Shown here one piece after another: positions 26,784 through 35,172 of a stretch of 64,000 nucleotides of DNA. Numbering within the stretch: position 1 is the stretch's first letter; every line of letters starts with the position of its first letter. A program made the position numbers and the translations under genes. The DNA is from Nitrincola alkalisediminis (lineage in GTDB: Bacteria > Pseudomonadota > Gammaproteobacteria > Pseudomonadales > Balneatricaceae): NCBI RefSeq assembly GCF_009821115.1, contig NZ_VYTY01000001.1, forward strand, positions 186,001 through 250,000. Direction: 5' to 3'. A model generated the notes under the pieces. That model did no database searches, was not told the origin of the DNA, and worked only from the letters and a program-made list of their open reading frames with translations.

Positions 26784-27422
26784 TTAGCGTTTACGGACAA
26801 CGTTGAGCCCATCGCGGACGGTTAAAAACACATTCTCAACGTCAGGGTCGTTCGCGATTCGATGGTTGGTTTCTACCAGTATATCGTCTAATTCTGACTC
26901 GGGCTGCAAAACTTTGCCCGACCAGAGGACGTTGTCGAGTATAATCAAGCCGCCGGAGCGCGTGCGTTTTTTGACTTCTTCGTAGTATTCAAGGTAGCTG
27001 CGTTTATCGGCATCAATAAACGTAAAGTCCAGTTCGTAATCAATGGTATTGAGCGTTTCCAGGGCGCGCCCGAATGCGACATCGATTTTATGGCCGTGTT
27101 CGCTTCGTGCGAAAAATGATTTGGCCATGTCAATTGCGCGTGGATTGGTTTCACAACAGAGTAAACGTCCATGATCCGGCATGCCTTCGGCAATCGATAA
27201 GGCAGAATAGCCTGTGAACATGCCAATTTCGAGCGCGTGTGTCGGTTGCACTAATGACGATAGAAGCTTGAGTGTGCGGCCAACCAAACGCCCAGACAGC
27301 TTCTGGGGCCACCCCATTTGAGCATTGGTGGTGTCAATGAGCTCTTGGAGCAGTTCGGGTTCTTTTTGAGTGCTAATAAATGCGTAATCTTCTACGGCTT
27401 CATCAACGAGATAGTCGGGCAT
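26784..27422 (-). CDS. Class I SAM O-methyltransferase (caffeoyl-CoA OMT-like)
   Basis: This 212-residue cytosolic enzyme of the Methyltransf_3 family has a SAM-binding motif in LEIGMFTGYSALSIA, an acidic residue after it in CCETNP, and the metal-binding FIDADK with the later ILDNVLWSG. Family members methylate catechol-type hydroxyls using a divalent cation. The bacterial substrate is unknown. It is the first gene of the minus-strand run and lies 27 bases before ydbH; whether the two are functionally tied is not clear. Confidence 0.9.
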   Translation of the reverse strand: MPDYLVDEAVEDYAFISTQKEPELLQELIDTTNAQMGWPQKLSGRLVGRTLKLLSSLVQPTHALEIGMFTGYSALSIAEGMPDHGRLLCCETNPRAIDMAKSFFARSEHGHKIDVAFGRALETLNTIDYELDFTFIDADKRSYLEYYEEVKKRTRSGGLIILDNVLWSGKVLQPESELDDILVETNHRIANDPDVENVFLTVRDGLNVVRKR

Positions 27423-27536
27423 GGGTCACCAAAGGCAGCAAAGGATGTCTTAAGCAGAAGATTGTATCATTAATTACGTGATAGGAGCGGCTTTGTCGTA
27501 CAATGGCGGGCGAGTATCTAAAAGAGGAGTGTAAAA

Positions 27537-27884
27537 GTGGATCCCGTCTTTATTTTTTTGTTAGCCGGTGTGTTTTCTATGTCAGCTGCACTCAGTGCGG
27601 GCGCATTGAACAAACTACCCGAAGAGCAAAAGCCTAAGTTGTTACAGTCGCAACAAGGGTTGGTGTTTGTGATGGTATTAGGAAATGTATCTGCACTGAC
27701 ATTAATCGGTGCATTGGCCTATGGTTTTTCGCGTTTAGACTGGTGGATTCCTTTAAGCAGCGTGTTTGTTTCTTTTCCAGTCGCGCACTTTTTGGTGCTG
27801 CATAAGCTTGGAGACCTGCGTAATGTGTTCATTTCTGGTGCGGCGGCGTTGATTTCAATCCCTGTACTTTATGTCATGTGGTGA
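27537..27884 (+). CDS. Small hypothetical membrane protein
   Basis: This is a 115-residue protein with three or four hydrophobic segments (about 4-22, 44-64, 69-88 and 97-114). Translation starts at GTG, with AGAGGAG about 8 bases upstream. No family was recognised. It lies between the O-methyltransferase promoter and the long leader of ftsA. It is not ftsQ, which would be expected before ftsA but is much larger and has a POTRA domain. Confidence 0.65.
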   Translation: MDPVFIFLLAGVFSMSAALSAGALNKLPEEQKPKLLQSQQGLVFVMVLGNVSALTLIGALAYGFSRLDWWIPLSSVFVSFPVAHFLVLHKLGDLRNVFISGAAALISIPVLYVMW

Positions 27885-27952
27885 AGCCTGTGTTTTTTGC
27901 TGATTGAAAAATGGACTGAAAAAAATCCAGACATGCTCATAATTTTTCTTGA

Positions 27953-27977
27953 AAAATCAAAATTTAATTTTGATTTT
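27953..27977. repeat. Perfect 12-bp-arm palindrome upstream of ftsA
   Basis: The arms AAAATCAAAATT and AATTTTGATTTT surround a single T. Related TTGATT and AATCAA words recur on both sides up to about 28090. This is a good candidate for a protein-binding or bent-DNA region. Confidence 0.6.
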
Positions 27978-28123
27978 ACTTTGATTTATCAAGATTAAAA
28001 TTTGATTTTTTGCCGATTATTCAAAAAGAGATCTTGATTGAAAATATTTCTTGATGAATGAATTATTTTAGATTGGATATTTTTTGATCGGCAACCTTGT
28101 TCATGTCTAAAGGAGCTAGTTTA

Positions 28124-28150
28124 TTGAAAACACAAAGGTTTGCCGTATAG
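28124..28150 (+). CDS. Possible leader peptide upstream of ftsA
   Basis: A TTG codon with AAGGAG 9 bases upstream opens an 8-codon frame (MKTQRFAV) that stops at TAG in the loop of the alternative hairpin described next. An ATG at 28103 in the same frame would give 15 residues but has no clear SD. There is no run of a regulatory amino-acid codon. This is speculative and is listed because of its position relative to the attenuator. Confidence 0.25.
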   Translation: MKTQRFAV

Positions 28151-28173
28151 AGCGGCAAATTTTTGCCGTTTTT
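28139..28173 (+). promoter_or_regulatory. Attenuator-like three-segment structure upstream of ftsA
   Basis: Segment 1 (TTTGCCG, 28139-28145), segment 2 (CGGCAAA, 28153-28159) and segment 3 (TTTGCCG, 28162-28168) are arranged so that 2 can pair with either 1 or 3. The 2-3 hairpin is followed at once by TTTTT, giving a terminator; the 1-2 hairpin would prevent it. What would switch it is unknown. Confidence 0.5.
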
Positions 28174-28189
28174 ATAGGCTAAAAAAAAG

Positions 28190-28219
28190 TTGAATATAGG
28201 CGGCAGACTCGGTGATAAT
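28190..28219 (+). promoter_or_regulatory. Sigma-70-like promoter for ftsA
   Basis: TTGAAT, an 18-base spacer and GATAAT lie about 110 bases before the ftsA start. This promoter is downstream of the attenuator, so it would bypass it. Confidence 0.5.
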
Positions 28220-28329
28220 TAGCATTGGAAAGTTTTTATCCTGTGCTAATTAAAGTTGGCCTGTAATTTGCGTGTGAATAATAAACGGCCGTTAGATACA
28301 GGCTTTGACCTTGAGAACCTATCAAAACT

Positions 28330-29589
28330 ATGTTGACTGTTAACAACATGATTGTCGCCCTCGATATCGGGACATCTAAAGTGGTATGTCTTGTGGGTGA
28401 ACTACGCCCGGATGGCACTATTGAAACAGTTGGCGTTGGCACCCACCCATCGACAGGGTTAAAACGGGGCGTCGTTGTCAATATTGAATCCACCGTCAGT
28501 GCTATTCAACGAGCCGTTGAAGAAGCTGAGTTGATGGCGGGTTGTAAAATTCACTCCGTCACGGCTGGGATTGCAGGCAGCCATATCAATAGTCTCAATT
28601 CACATGGCATTGTGGCTGTGCGTGACCGTGAGGTAACAGAGCAAGACCTGGAACGAGTGATTGATGCCGCCCGGGCGGTTGCTATTCCGGCTGACCAAAA
28701 AATCATTCATATTCTTCCACAAGAGTACATGATCGATAACCAAGAGGGCATTAAAGAGCCTCTGGGAATGTCTGGTGTTCGCTTAGAAGCGAAAGTGCAT
28801 CTGGTAACCGGTGCAACGAACGCGATTCAGAATATTGAAAAATGCATTCGTCGCTGTGATTTAGAAGTTGATGCCATCGTTTTGCAACAGTTGGCGTCAG
28901 GTTATTCAGTGCTGACCGAAGATGAAAAAGATCTAGGCGTTTGCATGGTTGATATTGGCGCAGGTACGACCGATATAGCCGTGTTCACAGCGGGTGCTAT
29001 TCGTCATACGGCGGTGATTCCAATCGCTGGTGATCAGGTGACCAACGATATTGCAATGGCACTGCGCACCCCGACTCAGCATGCCGAAAAAATTAAAATT
29101 AAGTATGCTTGTGCTTTATCACAGCTAGCTCAAGCAGACGAAACCATACAAGTGCCCAGTGTTGGGGATCGTCCTTCACGTAACTTATCACGTCAGTCAT
29201 TGGCCGAAGTGGTTGAGCCGCGTTATGAAGAACTCTTCAATCTGGTTTTGACCGAACTTCGTCGTTCCGGTTATGAAGATATGGTGGCGGCAGGAATCGT
29301 ATTAACGGGTGGCACATCTCGCATGGAAGGTGCTGTTGAACTTGCGGAAGAAATTTTTCATATGCCTGTGCGTTTGGCCGTGCCTGATGGCGTTCGCGGG
29401 ATGGAGAGCTTACTGCATAATCCTGCGTATGCCACCAGTATTGGCTTGCTGCACTATGCAAGGTTGTCTCAAGGCACGGTGAATGAGTCAGGTCTAACGG
29501 TGCCTGAAACAGCTCGGCATCCGGTTGAAATACCCCCGAAGAAAAAAATGATGCAAAAAATCAAGACATGGTTTCAAGGCAATTTTTAA
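28330..29589 (+). CDS. ftsA: Cell division protein FtsA
   Basis: This 419-residue actin-like protein anchors FtsZ to the inner membrane and starts divisome assembly. It has the phosphate-1 loop ALDIGTSKVVCLVGE, the phosphate-2 loop MVDIGAGTTDIAVF and the C-terminal amphipathic membrane helix (KMMQKIKTWFQGNF). The first ATG gives MLTVNNMIVALDIG; a second ATG 18 bases on is also possible. ftsZ follows after 46 bases. Upstream there is no ftsQ, ddlB or mur gene, unlike the usual gammaproteobacterial order. Confidence 0.98.
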   Translation: MLTVNNMIVALDIGTSKVVCLVGELRPDGTIETVGVGTHPSTGLKRGVVVNIESTVSAIQRAVEEAELMAGCKIHSVTAGIAGSHINSLNSHGIVAVRDREVTEQDLERVIDAARAVAIPADQKIIHILPQEYMIDNQEGIKEPLGMSGVRLEAKVHLVTGATNAIQNIEKCIRRCDLEVDAIVLQQLASGYSVLTEDEKDLGVCMVDIGAGTTDIAVFTAGAIRHTAVIPIAGDQVTNDIAMALRTPTQHAEKIKIKYACALSQLAQADETIQVPSVGDRPSRNLSRQSLAEVVEPRYEELFNLVLTELRRSGYEDMVAAGIVLTGGTSRMEGAVELAEEIFHMPVRLAVPDGVRGMESLLHNPAYATSIGLLHYARLSQGTVNESGLTVPETARHPVEIPPKKKMMQKIKTWFQGNF

Positions 29590-29635
29590 TGATTTACACC
29601 CACCAATAGAGTGGGAAAAAACCTGGAGGTAATAA

Positions 29636-30826
29636 ATGTTTGAACTGTTGGATAGCGTGCCGCAGAGCGCGGTGATCAAAGTGATCGGAGTGGGCGGCGG
29701 TGGCGGCAACGCTGTTGAGCACATGTTGATCTCTGAGGTAGAAGGTGTTGAGTTTATTTGTGCAAACACCGATGCTCAAGCGCTTGCTAAATCAGCGACG
29801 CGAACGGCTTTGCACATTGGCAGTGAGTTGACCAAGGGATTGGGTGCCGGTGCAAACCCAGATGTTGGACGCCTTGCAGCACAAGAGGATCGTGATCGTA
29901 TTGCTCAGTCTTTGTCGGGTGCTGATATGGTGTTTATTACGGCAGGCATGGGCGGTGGCACGGGGACAGGTGCTGCGCCAATCGTGGCTCAGGTGGCGAA
30001 GGAAATGGGCATTTTGACCGTTGCCGTTGTTACTAAGCCTTTCCCATTTGAAGGGCGTAAGCGGATGAAGATTGCTGAAGATGGCATCCGTGAATTGCAA
30101 GAAAGCGTTGACTCACTAATCATCATTCCAAACGAAAAATTGCTGCCAGTACTGGGTCGTAATACCAGTTTGATCGAAGCATTTAAGATCGCGAATGATG
30201 TCTTAAGAGGCGCTGTTCAAGGGATAGCTGATCTGATTATTCGTCCAGGCATGATTAACGTTGACTTTGCGGACGTGCGCACCGTGATGTCATCGATGGG
30301 CATGGCCATGATGGGAACGGGTGTTGGTCGCGGTGATGCTCGATCCACGATTGCAACAGAGGCTGCAATCAACAGCCCATTGCTTGAAGACGTGGATTTA
30401 AAAGGGGCAAGTGGCATCTTAGTGAACATTACCGCAGGGCTGGATCTCAGTCTGGGTGAGTTTACTGAAGTGGGTAACATCATCGAAGAATACGCTTCAG
30501 ATACCGCTACCATTGTAATAGGTACGGTTATTGACCCTGAAATGAGTGATGAAATTAAGGTCACTGTTGTAGCAACCGGTCTATGCAAGGCTCAAGAAGT
30601 CAAGCAAGTGGTGAACAGCGGTATGCGCATGCGTGCAGTCAGAAGTGCATCCGTTTCGACACAGGTTGAGATGCCCAGCGGAATGAGACCTGCTCGTCGC
30701 GAAGAGCGTTTTCAAGTCAAAAGAGCCGAAGAAAAAAGCGCCAGCTCAGAGCCCACTAAGAGAACTGGCACGGACGATATGGAGTTTCTAGATATACCTG
30801 CTTTTTTACGTCGTCAAGCTGACTGA
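29636..30826 (+). CDS. ftsZ: Cell division protein FtsZ
   Basis: This is the tubulin-like GTPase that forms the division ring. In its 396 residues it has the GTP-binding GVGGGGGNAVEHM, the tubulin signature GGGTGTGAAP, the T7 loop (NVDFADVRTVM) and the conserved C-terminal peptide DIPAFLRRQAD that binds FtsA and ZipA. A strong SD (TGGAGG) precedes the ATG. It is the last gene of a two-gene operon: a terminator follows 26 bases later and lpxC, the common next gene, is absent. Confidence 0.99.
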   Translation: MFELLDSVPQSAVIKVIGVGGGGGNAVEHMLISEVEGVEFICANTDAQALAKSATRTALHIGSELTKGLGAGANPDVGRLAAQEDRDRIAQSLSGADMVFITAGMGGGTGTGAAPIVAQVAKEMGILTVAVVTKPFPFEGRKRMKIAEDGIRELQESVDSLIIIPNEKLLPVLGRNTSLIEAFKIANDVLRGAVQGIADLIIRPGMINVDFADVRTVMSSMGMAMMGTGVGRGDARSTIATEAAINSPLLEDVDLKGASGILVNITAGLDLSLGEFTEVGNIIEEYASDTATIVIGTVIDPEMSDEIKVTVVATGLCKAQEVKQVVNSGMRMRAVRSASVSTQVEMPSGMRPARREERFQVKRAEEKSASSEPTKRTGTDDMEFLDIPAFLRRQAD

Positions 30827-30852
30827 CGTAACTTTTTAACCATCCAGGTTAG

Positions 30853-30879
30853 CCGCCCTAGTTTTAGGGCGGTTTTTTT
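30853..30879 (+). terminator. Strong intrinsic terminator after ftsZ
   Basis: An 8-bp GC-rich stem (CCGCCCTA / TAGGGCGG) with a 4-base loop is followed by seven T residues. Confidence 0.92.
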
Positions 30880-30881
30880 GT

Positions 30882-31694
30882 TTAAGCGAAATGCTTTTCT
30901 TCATGGGTAAATGGACAGGTAAATATCAGCTCCGATGCGGTTAGCTTTAACCCTTGGGTGTTTTTATTCCCTTTTCCATAGCGAGGGTCTCCTATGACAG
31001 GGTGGCCAATCATATCGAAATGACGGCGTATCTGATGCGTTCGCCCCGTTTTTAGTTCTATTCTTACATGGCTGATATTTAAGGTGTCATCATAGGCCAT
31101 GCATTCGTATAAAGTGTGTGCAGGCTTTTCGTCTATAGGAAATGCCATTTCTCCTTTACTATCGACTTTGCCAAGCACTTCGGCCGTGTAAATTTTGCGT
31201 ATTTTATGCTCGGTAAACAGTGAGGTTAATGCCGCGGCACTTTTGGGTTGGTGGGCAATGAGCATTATTCCTTGCGTTTCTTTGTCTAAGCGATGGATAA
31301 GAAATACGGGGCGTTGTGTGGCGACTTCTACGTATCGCAGCAGAGATAAATGGTCGCCAAATTGTGTGCCCTGTGACATAACGCCTGCGGGCTTAAACCA
31401 AACGCTGTAAAAGCGGTTTTGTTCTAGGCAGTGTATCCCGTCAGGCAGTGCCAAGCTCAACAAAGCGTCGTCATAGTAAATTGACAGTACATCGCCGCTT
31501 CTCAGGGGTTCTTTGATTCGCCTCAAGCGCAGTTGTTTTTTGCGTTTTAACCAAACAGCACCTTTACTCATCGCATCTTTGAGTCGAAGCTTTGGTAAGT
31601 TCGTGAGTCGACTGAGAAGATCAATGGCGAGGATGCCTTGGTCATCAGGGGTCAGTTGATAGGTTACTTTAATGGGCTGAGTCACATCCAACAC
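30882..31694 (-). CDS. RluA-family rRNA/tRNA pseudouridine synthase
   Basis: This 270-residue enzyme isomerises uridine to pseudouridine in RNA. The catalytic Asp lies in IHRLDKETQGIML, and GRTHQIRRHF matches RluA motif III. The N-terminal part (about 15-85) looks like an S4 RNA-binding segment. The start is a GTG at 31694 or the adjacent TTG; no clear SD settles this. The exact RNA target cannot be read from the sequence; RluC/RluD-like and TruC-like enzymes are candidates. It converges on ftsZ across the shared terminator. Confidence 0.9.
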   Translation of the reverse strand: MLDVTQPIKVTYQLTPDDQGILAIDLLSRLTNLPKLRLKDAMSKGAVWLKRKKQLRLRRIKEPLRSGDVLSIYYDDALLSLALPDGIHCLEQNRFYSVWFKPAGVMSQGTQFGDHLSLLRYVEVATQRPVFLIHRLDKETQGIMLIAHQPKSAAALTSLFTEHKIRKIYTAEVLGKVDSKGEMAFPIDEKPAHTLYECMAYDDTLNISHVRIELKTGRTHQIRRHFDMIGHPVIGDPRYGKGNKNTQGLKLTASELIFTCPFTHEEKHFA

Positions 31695-31777
31695 CTATGA
31701 TGGCTTAAAGGCCGTGATTTAAATTGATTGGTGGGTATTATAGAGTGTTATTTTGTGGACTGTCAGGAAATTAGCCT

Positions 31778-33574
31778 ATGAGTTTGGCTCGTCGTTCATT
31801 TTTTGAGTACCGACGTTTTTGGTTTTTTGGTTTGCTGCTGTTGCCCATTTTAATGGTGTTAACAGCTTGGCAGGCCTACCATTTTGCAAAAGAAGAGGCC
31901 TTGGCAAGAGCCCAAGAGCGGTTGAGCTTGTACGCCAGTAGCTTTGAAGGAGCCATTGAAAAATTTGATTACTTACCCTGGATGTTGGCCAAACAACCTA
32001 GGGTGCAAAACCTGCTAACCGATATGGAAAATCACGAACATATCGAACGTATTCAAGATTTTTTGGTGAGTGCCCGAGACGCGTCCGGTGCAGACACACT
32101 CTATTTATTGGACACTGAAGGGCTTACGTTGGCTTCCAGTAATTATTTGGAAGAGGGTAGCTTCGTTGGCAATAATTACGCTTATCGGCCCTACTACTTA
32201 GATGCAGTGAATCACGGTCGGGGTGAGTTCTTTGCGATTGGAACAACAACAGGGTTGCCGGGTTATTTCTTATCACAGCAGGTTGTCAATGCCGCAGGGC
32301 GACTGTTAGGAGTTGCTGTCGTCAAAGTCGATCTAGAGCCTTTACAAGCGGACTGGACCTTGGCAGCTGAGCATGTTTTGGTGATCGATGCGAATCAGGT
32401 TGTAGTGTTGTCGAGCCATCCAGGTTGGAAGTACAAAATGCTCGCGGAGTTGTCTGAAGAGCAGGCGCTTTGGATTCAGCAGGGACGTCAGTTCTTTGAT
32501 GTGGAGTTGCAACCTCTAGGGCGCGAATACGACAGTCATTATCGAGTGTCGGTTGGTGATGAGCGGGATGCGGATTATGTGATGGCTGAATATCCATTAA
32601 CTCGGTTAGGCTGGACAATTGTCTACATGGTTCCAGTTCAATCGCTTTATAAGGTGTCAGCCTTGGTGACAAGTCTTGTTCTGGTGCTCTATGTGCTCCT
32701 TTTAATGGGAGGTTTATGGCTAAGGGAGCGCAGTCGACGAACGCAAGCGGCTCTGGTTGCAGAAAAAGCGCTTAGAGAAGCAAATGATACCTTGGAGTTT
32801 CAGGTGCAAGAGCGAACCGCTGAGCTGAATGCTCGCAGTCTTGAATTGCAGAATGCTCAACGCGAACTGGTGCAAGCGGGTAAGTTGGCGGCCTTAGGCA
32901 CCTTATCTGCCGGGATAGCACATGAACTTAATCAGCCGATTACGGCTATTCGAACCTACACGGCTACGGCCAAAAAGCTTCTCGATACTGAGCGCTATGC
33001 ATCCGTTGCGCCCACGCTGGATAAGGTATTCACGCTGATCGATCGCATGAGTCAGATTATTACACAAATGAAAGTCTTTGTTCGAGAATCTCCTCAGCAG
33101 TTACAGCCTGTGAATTGGGTGGATCGATTGCATTTTGTCTTAGATATGCTGAGTGCACGAATCGACACTCAGGCGGTTGAAGTGGTGCTTAGGTTGCCGA
33201 ATGAAGCTTGGATTAGAGCCGATGCCACGCGGATAGAGCAAATTTTATTAAACCTACTCAGCAATGCCTTAGATGCAACGGCGACTTTGGGTCATGCGAA
33301 AATTGAAATTCAATTATGGCGTCAGGATGAGCACTGGATACTCAGTCTGGCTGACAATGGTGAACACTTCGATGAAGCACGGATTGATCGACTGTTCGAT
33401 CCCTTTTACAGCACAAAAGCAGCCGGAGAGGGCATGGGGTTGGGTCTCTTCATATGCTACGGGTTGATCCAAGATATGGGTGGACATATTCGCGTTGAAC
33501 GTGCGCACATGGGTGGTGCTGCCTTTGAAGTTAAATTGCCTGCAATCGATAGTTTAAAATGTGAGATATCCTGA
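31778..33574 (+). CDS. DctB-like sensor histidine kinase
   Basis: This 598-residue kinase has two membrane helices (about 14-33 and 293-313) around a periplasmic double Cache sensor like that of DctB. A coiled coil (about 330-370) leads to the HisKA domain with phospho-His382 in AGIAHELNQP. A HATPase_c domain follows, with the N box (LLNLLSNALDA) and G box (GMGLGLFICYGL). Its stop overlaps the start of the response-regulator gene (TGATG). With the TRAP genes next door it probably senses the TRAP substrate. Confidence 0.93.
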   Translation: MSLARRSFFEYRRFWFFGLLLLPILMVLTAWQAYHFAKEEALARAQERLSLYASSFEGAIEKFDYLPWMLAKQPRVQNLLTDMENHEHIERIQDFLVSARDASGADTLYLLDTEGLTLASSNYLEEGSFVGNNYAYRPYYLDAVNHGRGEFFAIGTTTGLPGYFLSQQVVNAAGRLLGVAVVKVDLEPLQADWTLAAEHVLVIDANQVVVLSSHPGWKYKMLAELSEEQALWIQQGRQFFDVELQPLGREYDSHYRVSVGDERDADYVMAEYPLTRLGWTIVYMVPVQSLYKVSALVTSLVLVLYVLLLMGGLWLRERSRRTQAALVAEKALREANDTLEFQVQERTAELNARSLELQNAQRELVQAGKLAALGTLSAGIAHELNQPITAIRTYTATAKKLLDTERYASVAPTLDKVFTLIDRMSQIITQMKVFVRESPQQLQPVNWVDRLHFVLDMLSARIDTQAVEVVLRLPNEAWIRADATRIEQILLNLLSNALDATATLGHAKIEIQLWRQDEHWILSLADNGEHFDEARIDRLFDPFYSTKAAGEGMGLGLFICYGLIQDMGGHIRVERAHMGGAAFEVKLPAIDSLKCEIS

Positions 33575-34923
33575 TGACAGTAGATACATTAAAAATCGCA
33601 ATGGTGGATGATGATCCGGCTGTGCTGGAGGCGACCACTCAATGGTTAGAGTTATCGGGGCTTACTGTCAATGCTTGGTCAGATCCAGCTAAGGCATTGC
33701 TAGAGATAGACGATCAGTATCCTGGCGTTGTTGTCAGCGATATTCGTATGCCCAACATGGATGGGCTGAGTTTTATGGACGCGTTGCATAAAAAGAGTCC
33801 ACAACTGCCTGTAATTTTGCTGACAGGTCAAGGGGATATCCCGATGGCGGTCGATGCAATGCGACGGGGAGCTTGGGACTTTATCGAGAAGCCCTTTGAC
33901 CCAGAGCGCTTGGAAGAGGTCATACGTCGAGCCTTGATGACGCGTCAATTGCAACTTGAGAATGCAGCGCTTAAGGAGCAAACAGAAGACTCGCTAGCTA
34001 GAATCCTCATGGGCAATAGTGGATCGATTCAGCAATTGCGTCATCACATACGTCGCTTAGCCTGTACGCAGACCCACGTGTTGATTCGGGGGGAAACAGG
34101 GGCAGGTAAAGAAGTGGTGGCGCGTTGTATCCATGAAGCAAGCACAAGACGTGAAAAACCCTTTGTTGCCATTAATTGTGGGGCCTTGGCAAAAGATTTA
34201 ATTGAATCTGAGTTGTTTGGCCATCAGAAGGGAGCATTTACCGGTGCCATCGAAAAGCGTGAAGGCAAGTTAGAGCTGGCCAGTGGTGGGACGCTTTTTT
34301 TGGACGAAATTGAGTCAATGCCGATGGACGCTCAGATCAAGTTGCTTCGAGTCATTCAGGAGCAGCAGTTAGAGCGTGTAGGTAGCAATACCTTGATACA
34401 GGTTGATTTACGCATTGTTGCCGCGACTAAGGTGGATTTGTTGGAGTTGTCGGCCAAAGGTGCCTTTAGGGAAGATTTGTACTATCGTTTGGCCATTGCC
34501 GAGTTGTCCATTCCTCCTTTGCGAGATCGTAAAGAGGATATTATGTTGCTGTTCAGGCATTTTGTTCGCCAGACCTGTGATGTGCATGGGGTTGAACTTC
34601 ATGAGCCAGATTCGGCTTATGTGCGTCAATTGCTGCAGAATGTTTGGCGTGGCAATGTGCGCGAGTTACGAAATGTTGCAATGCGATTTGCACTAGGGCT
34701 GTATCATCAAGATGAAGTCGCTCAAGGTGAGGAAGGTGGATTGGCCGATTTGGTTGCCGCCTACGAGCGTATTTTAATCAGTCAGTCCTTGGTTCGGCAT
34801 CAGGGTAATATCCAGGCCGTTATGGACGAGCTAAAGTTGCCGCGACGAACATTAAATCAAAAAATGTTGCGCCACGGATTGCGCAGAGAGGCGGTGTGTT
34901 CGGATGATGGTTCCTTTTCTTGA
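33574..34923 (+). CDS. DctD-like sigma-54-dependent response regulator
   Basis: This is a 449-residue NtrC-family activator. The receiver domain has the acidic pair MVDDDP and phospho-acceptor Asp56 (VVSDIRMPNMDG). The AAA+ domain has Walker A (GETGAGKE) and the sigma-54 contact loop GAFTGA, and a Fis-type HTH ends the protein (NIQAVMDELKLPRRTLNQKM). It should activate sigma-54 RNA polymerase when phosphorylated by the adjacent kinase. A good -24/-12 promoter lies 131 bp after its stop in front of the TRAP genes. Confidence 0.95.
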   Translation: MTVDTLKIAMVDDDPAVLEATTQWLELSGLTVNAWSDPAKALLEIDDQYPGVVVSDIRMPNMDGLSFMDALHKKSPQLPVILLTGQGDIPMAVDAMRRGAWDFIEKPFDPERLEEVIRRALMTRQLQLENAALKEQTEDSLARILMGNSGSIQQLRHHIRRLACTQTHVLIRGETGAGKEVVARCIHEASTRREKPFVAINCGALAKDLIESELFGHQKGAFTGAIEKREGKLELASGGTLFLDEIESMPMDAQIKLLRVIQEQQLERVGSNTLIQVDLRIVAATKVDLLELSAKGAFREDLYYRLAIAELSIPPLRDRKEDIMLLFRHFVRQTCDVHGVELHEPDSAYVRQLLQNVWRGNVRELRNVAMRFALGLYHQDEVAQGEEGGLADLVAAYERILISQSLVRHQGNIQAVMDELKLPRRTLNQKMLRHGLRREAVCSDDGSFS

Positions 34924-35023
34924 AACCCATAAGCAATAAATGGCCGATGCTGATTGCGCAGGTAAGCCATTTGTTGCCTAGAATACACCTAATCGAAGTG
35001 CTATCTGCTCAAAATAGAAGGTC

Positions 35024-35040
35024 TTGTTTATACAAAACAA
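35024..35040. promoter_or_regulatory. Inverted repeat upstream of the sigma-54 promoter
   Basis: TTGTTT and AAACAA arms lie 15 bases before the -24 element. This is close for an enhancer site but is the only clear inverted repeat seen near the promoter; it might bind the adjacent DctD-like protein or another regulator. Confidence 0.3.
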
Positions 35041-35054
35041 TAGATTAGATGATG

Positions 35055-35071
35055 TTGGCACATTTTCTGCT
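35055..35071 (+). promoter_or_regulatory. Sigma-54 (-24/-12) promoter for the TAXI-TRAP operon
   Basis: TTGGCACATTTTCTGCT carries the invariant GG and GC at the correct 10-base spacing (consensus TGGCAC-N5-TTGCW, one mismatch in the -12 element). It lies about 100 bp upstream of the TAXI gene and directly downstream of a sigma-54 activator gene. Confidence 0.75.
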
Positions 35072-35172
35072 TTAACTAAGACCGATGTGTTGCTCCCTTG
35101 TGTCTGCACATTGGGAATGCCCTCATTCTCAAAACAATAATATTCGGTTTATGCAGATGAGGAATAAAGATA

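Larger units (their letters stand above)
27885..28329 (+). other. 445-bp AT-rich leader upstream of ftsA
   Basis: No gene is seen here. The region is markedly AT-rich with many TTGAT/ATCAA words, a 25-bp perfect palindrome at 27953, an attenuator-like set of repeats at 28103-28173 and a sigma-70-like promoter at 28190-28219. It should hold the control signals of ftsA-ftsZ. Confidence 0.6.

Noticed and set aside
27953-27977. Chromosomal replication origin or partition site
   Set aside because: No cluster of DnaA boxes (TTATCCACA) and no dnaA, dnaN, gidA or par genes nearby.
27885-28329. A degraded ftsQ before ftsA
   Set aside because: No frame encodes POTRA-like or FtsQ-like residues, and the region is AT-rich and repeat-laden rather than gene-like.
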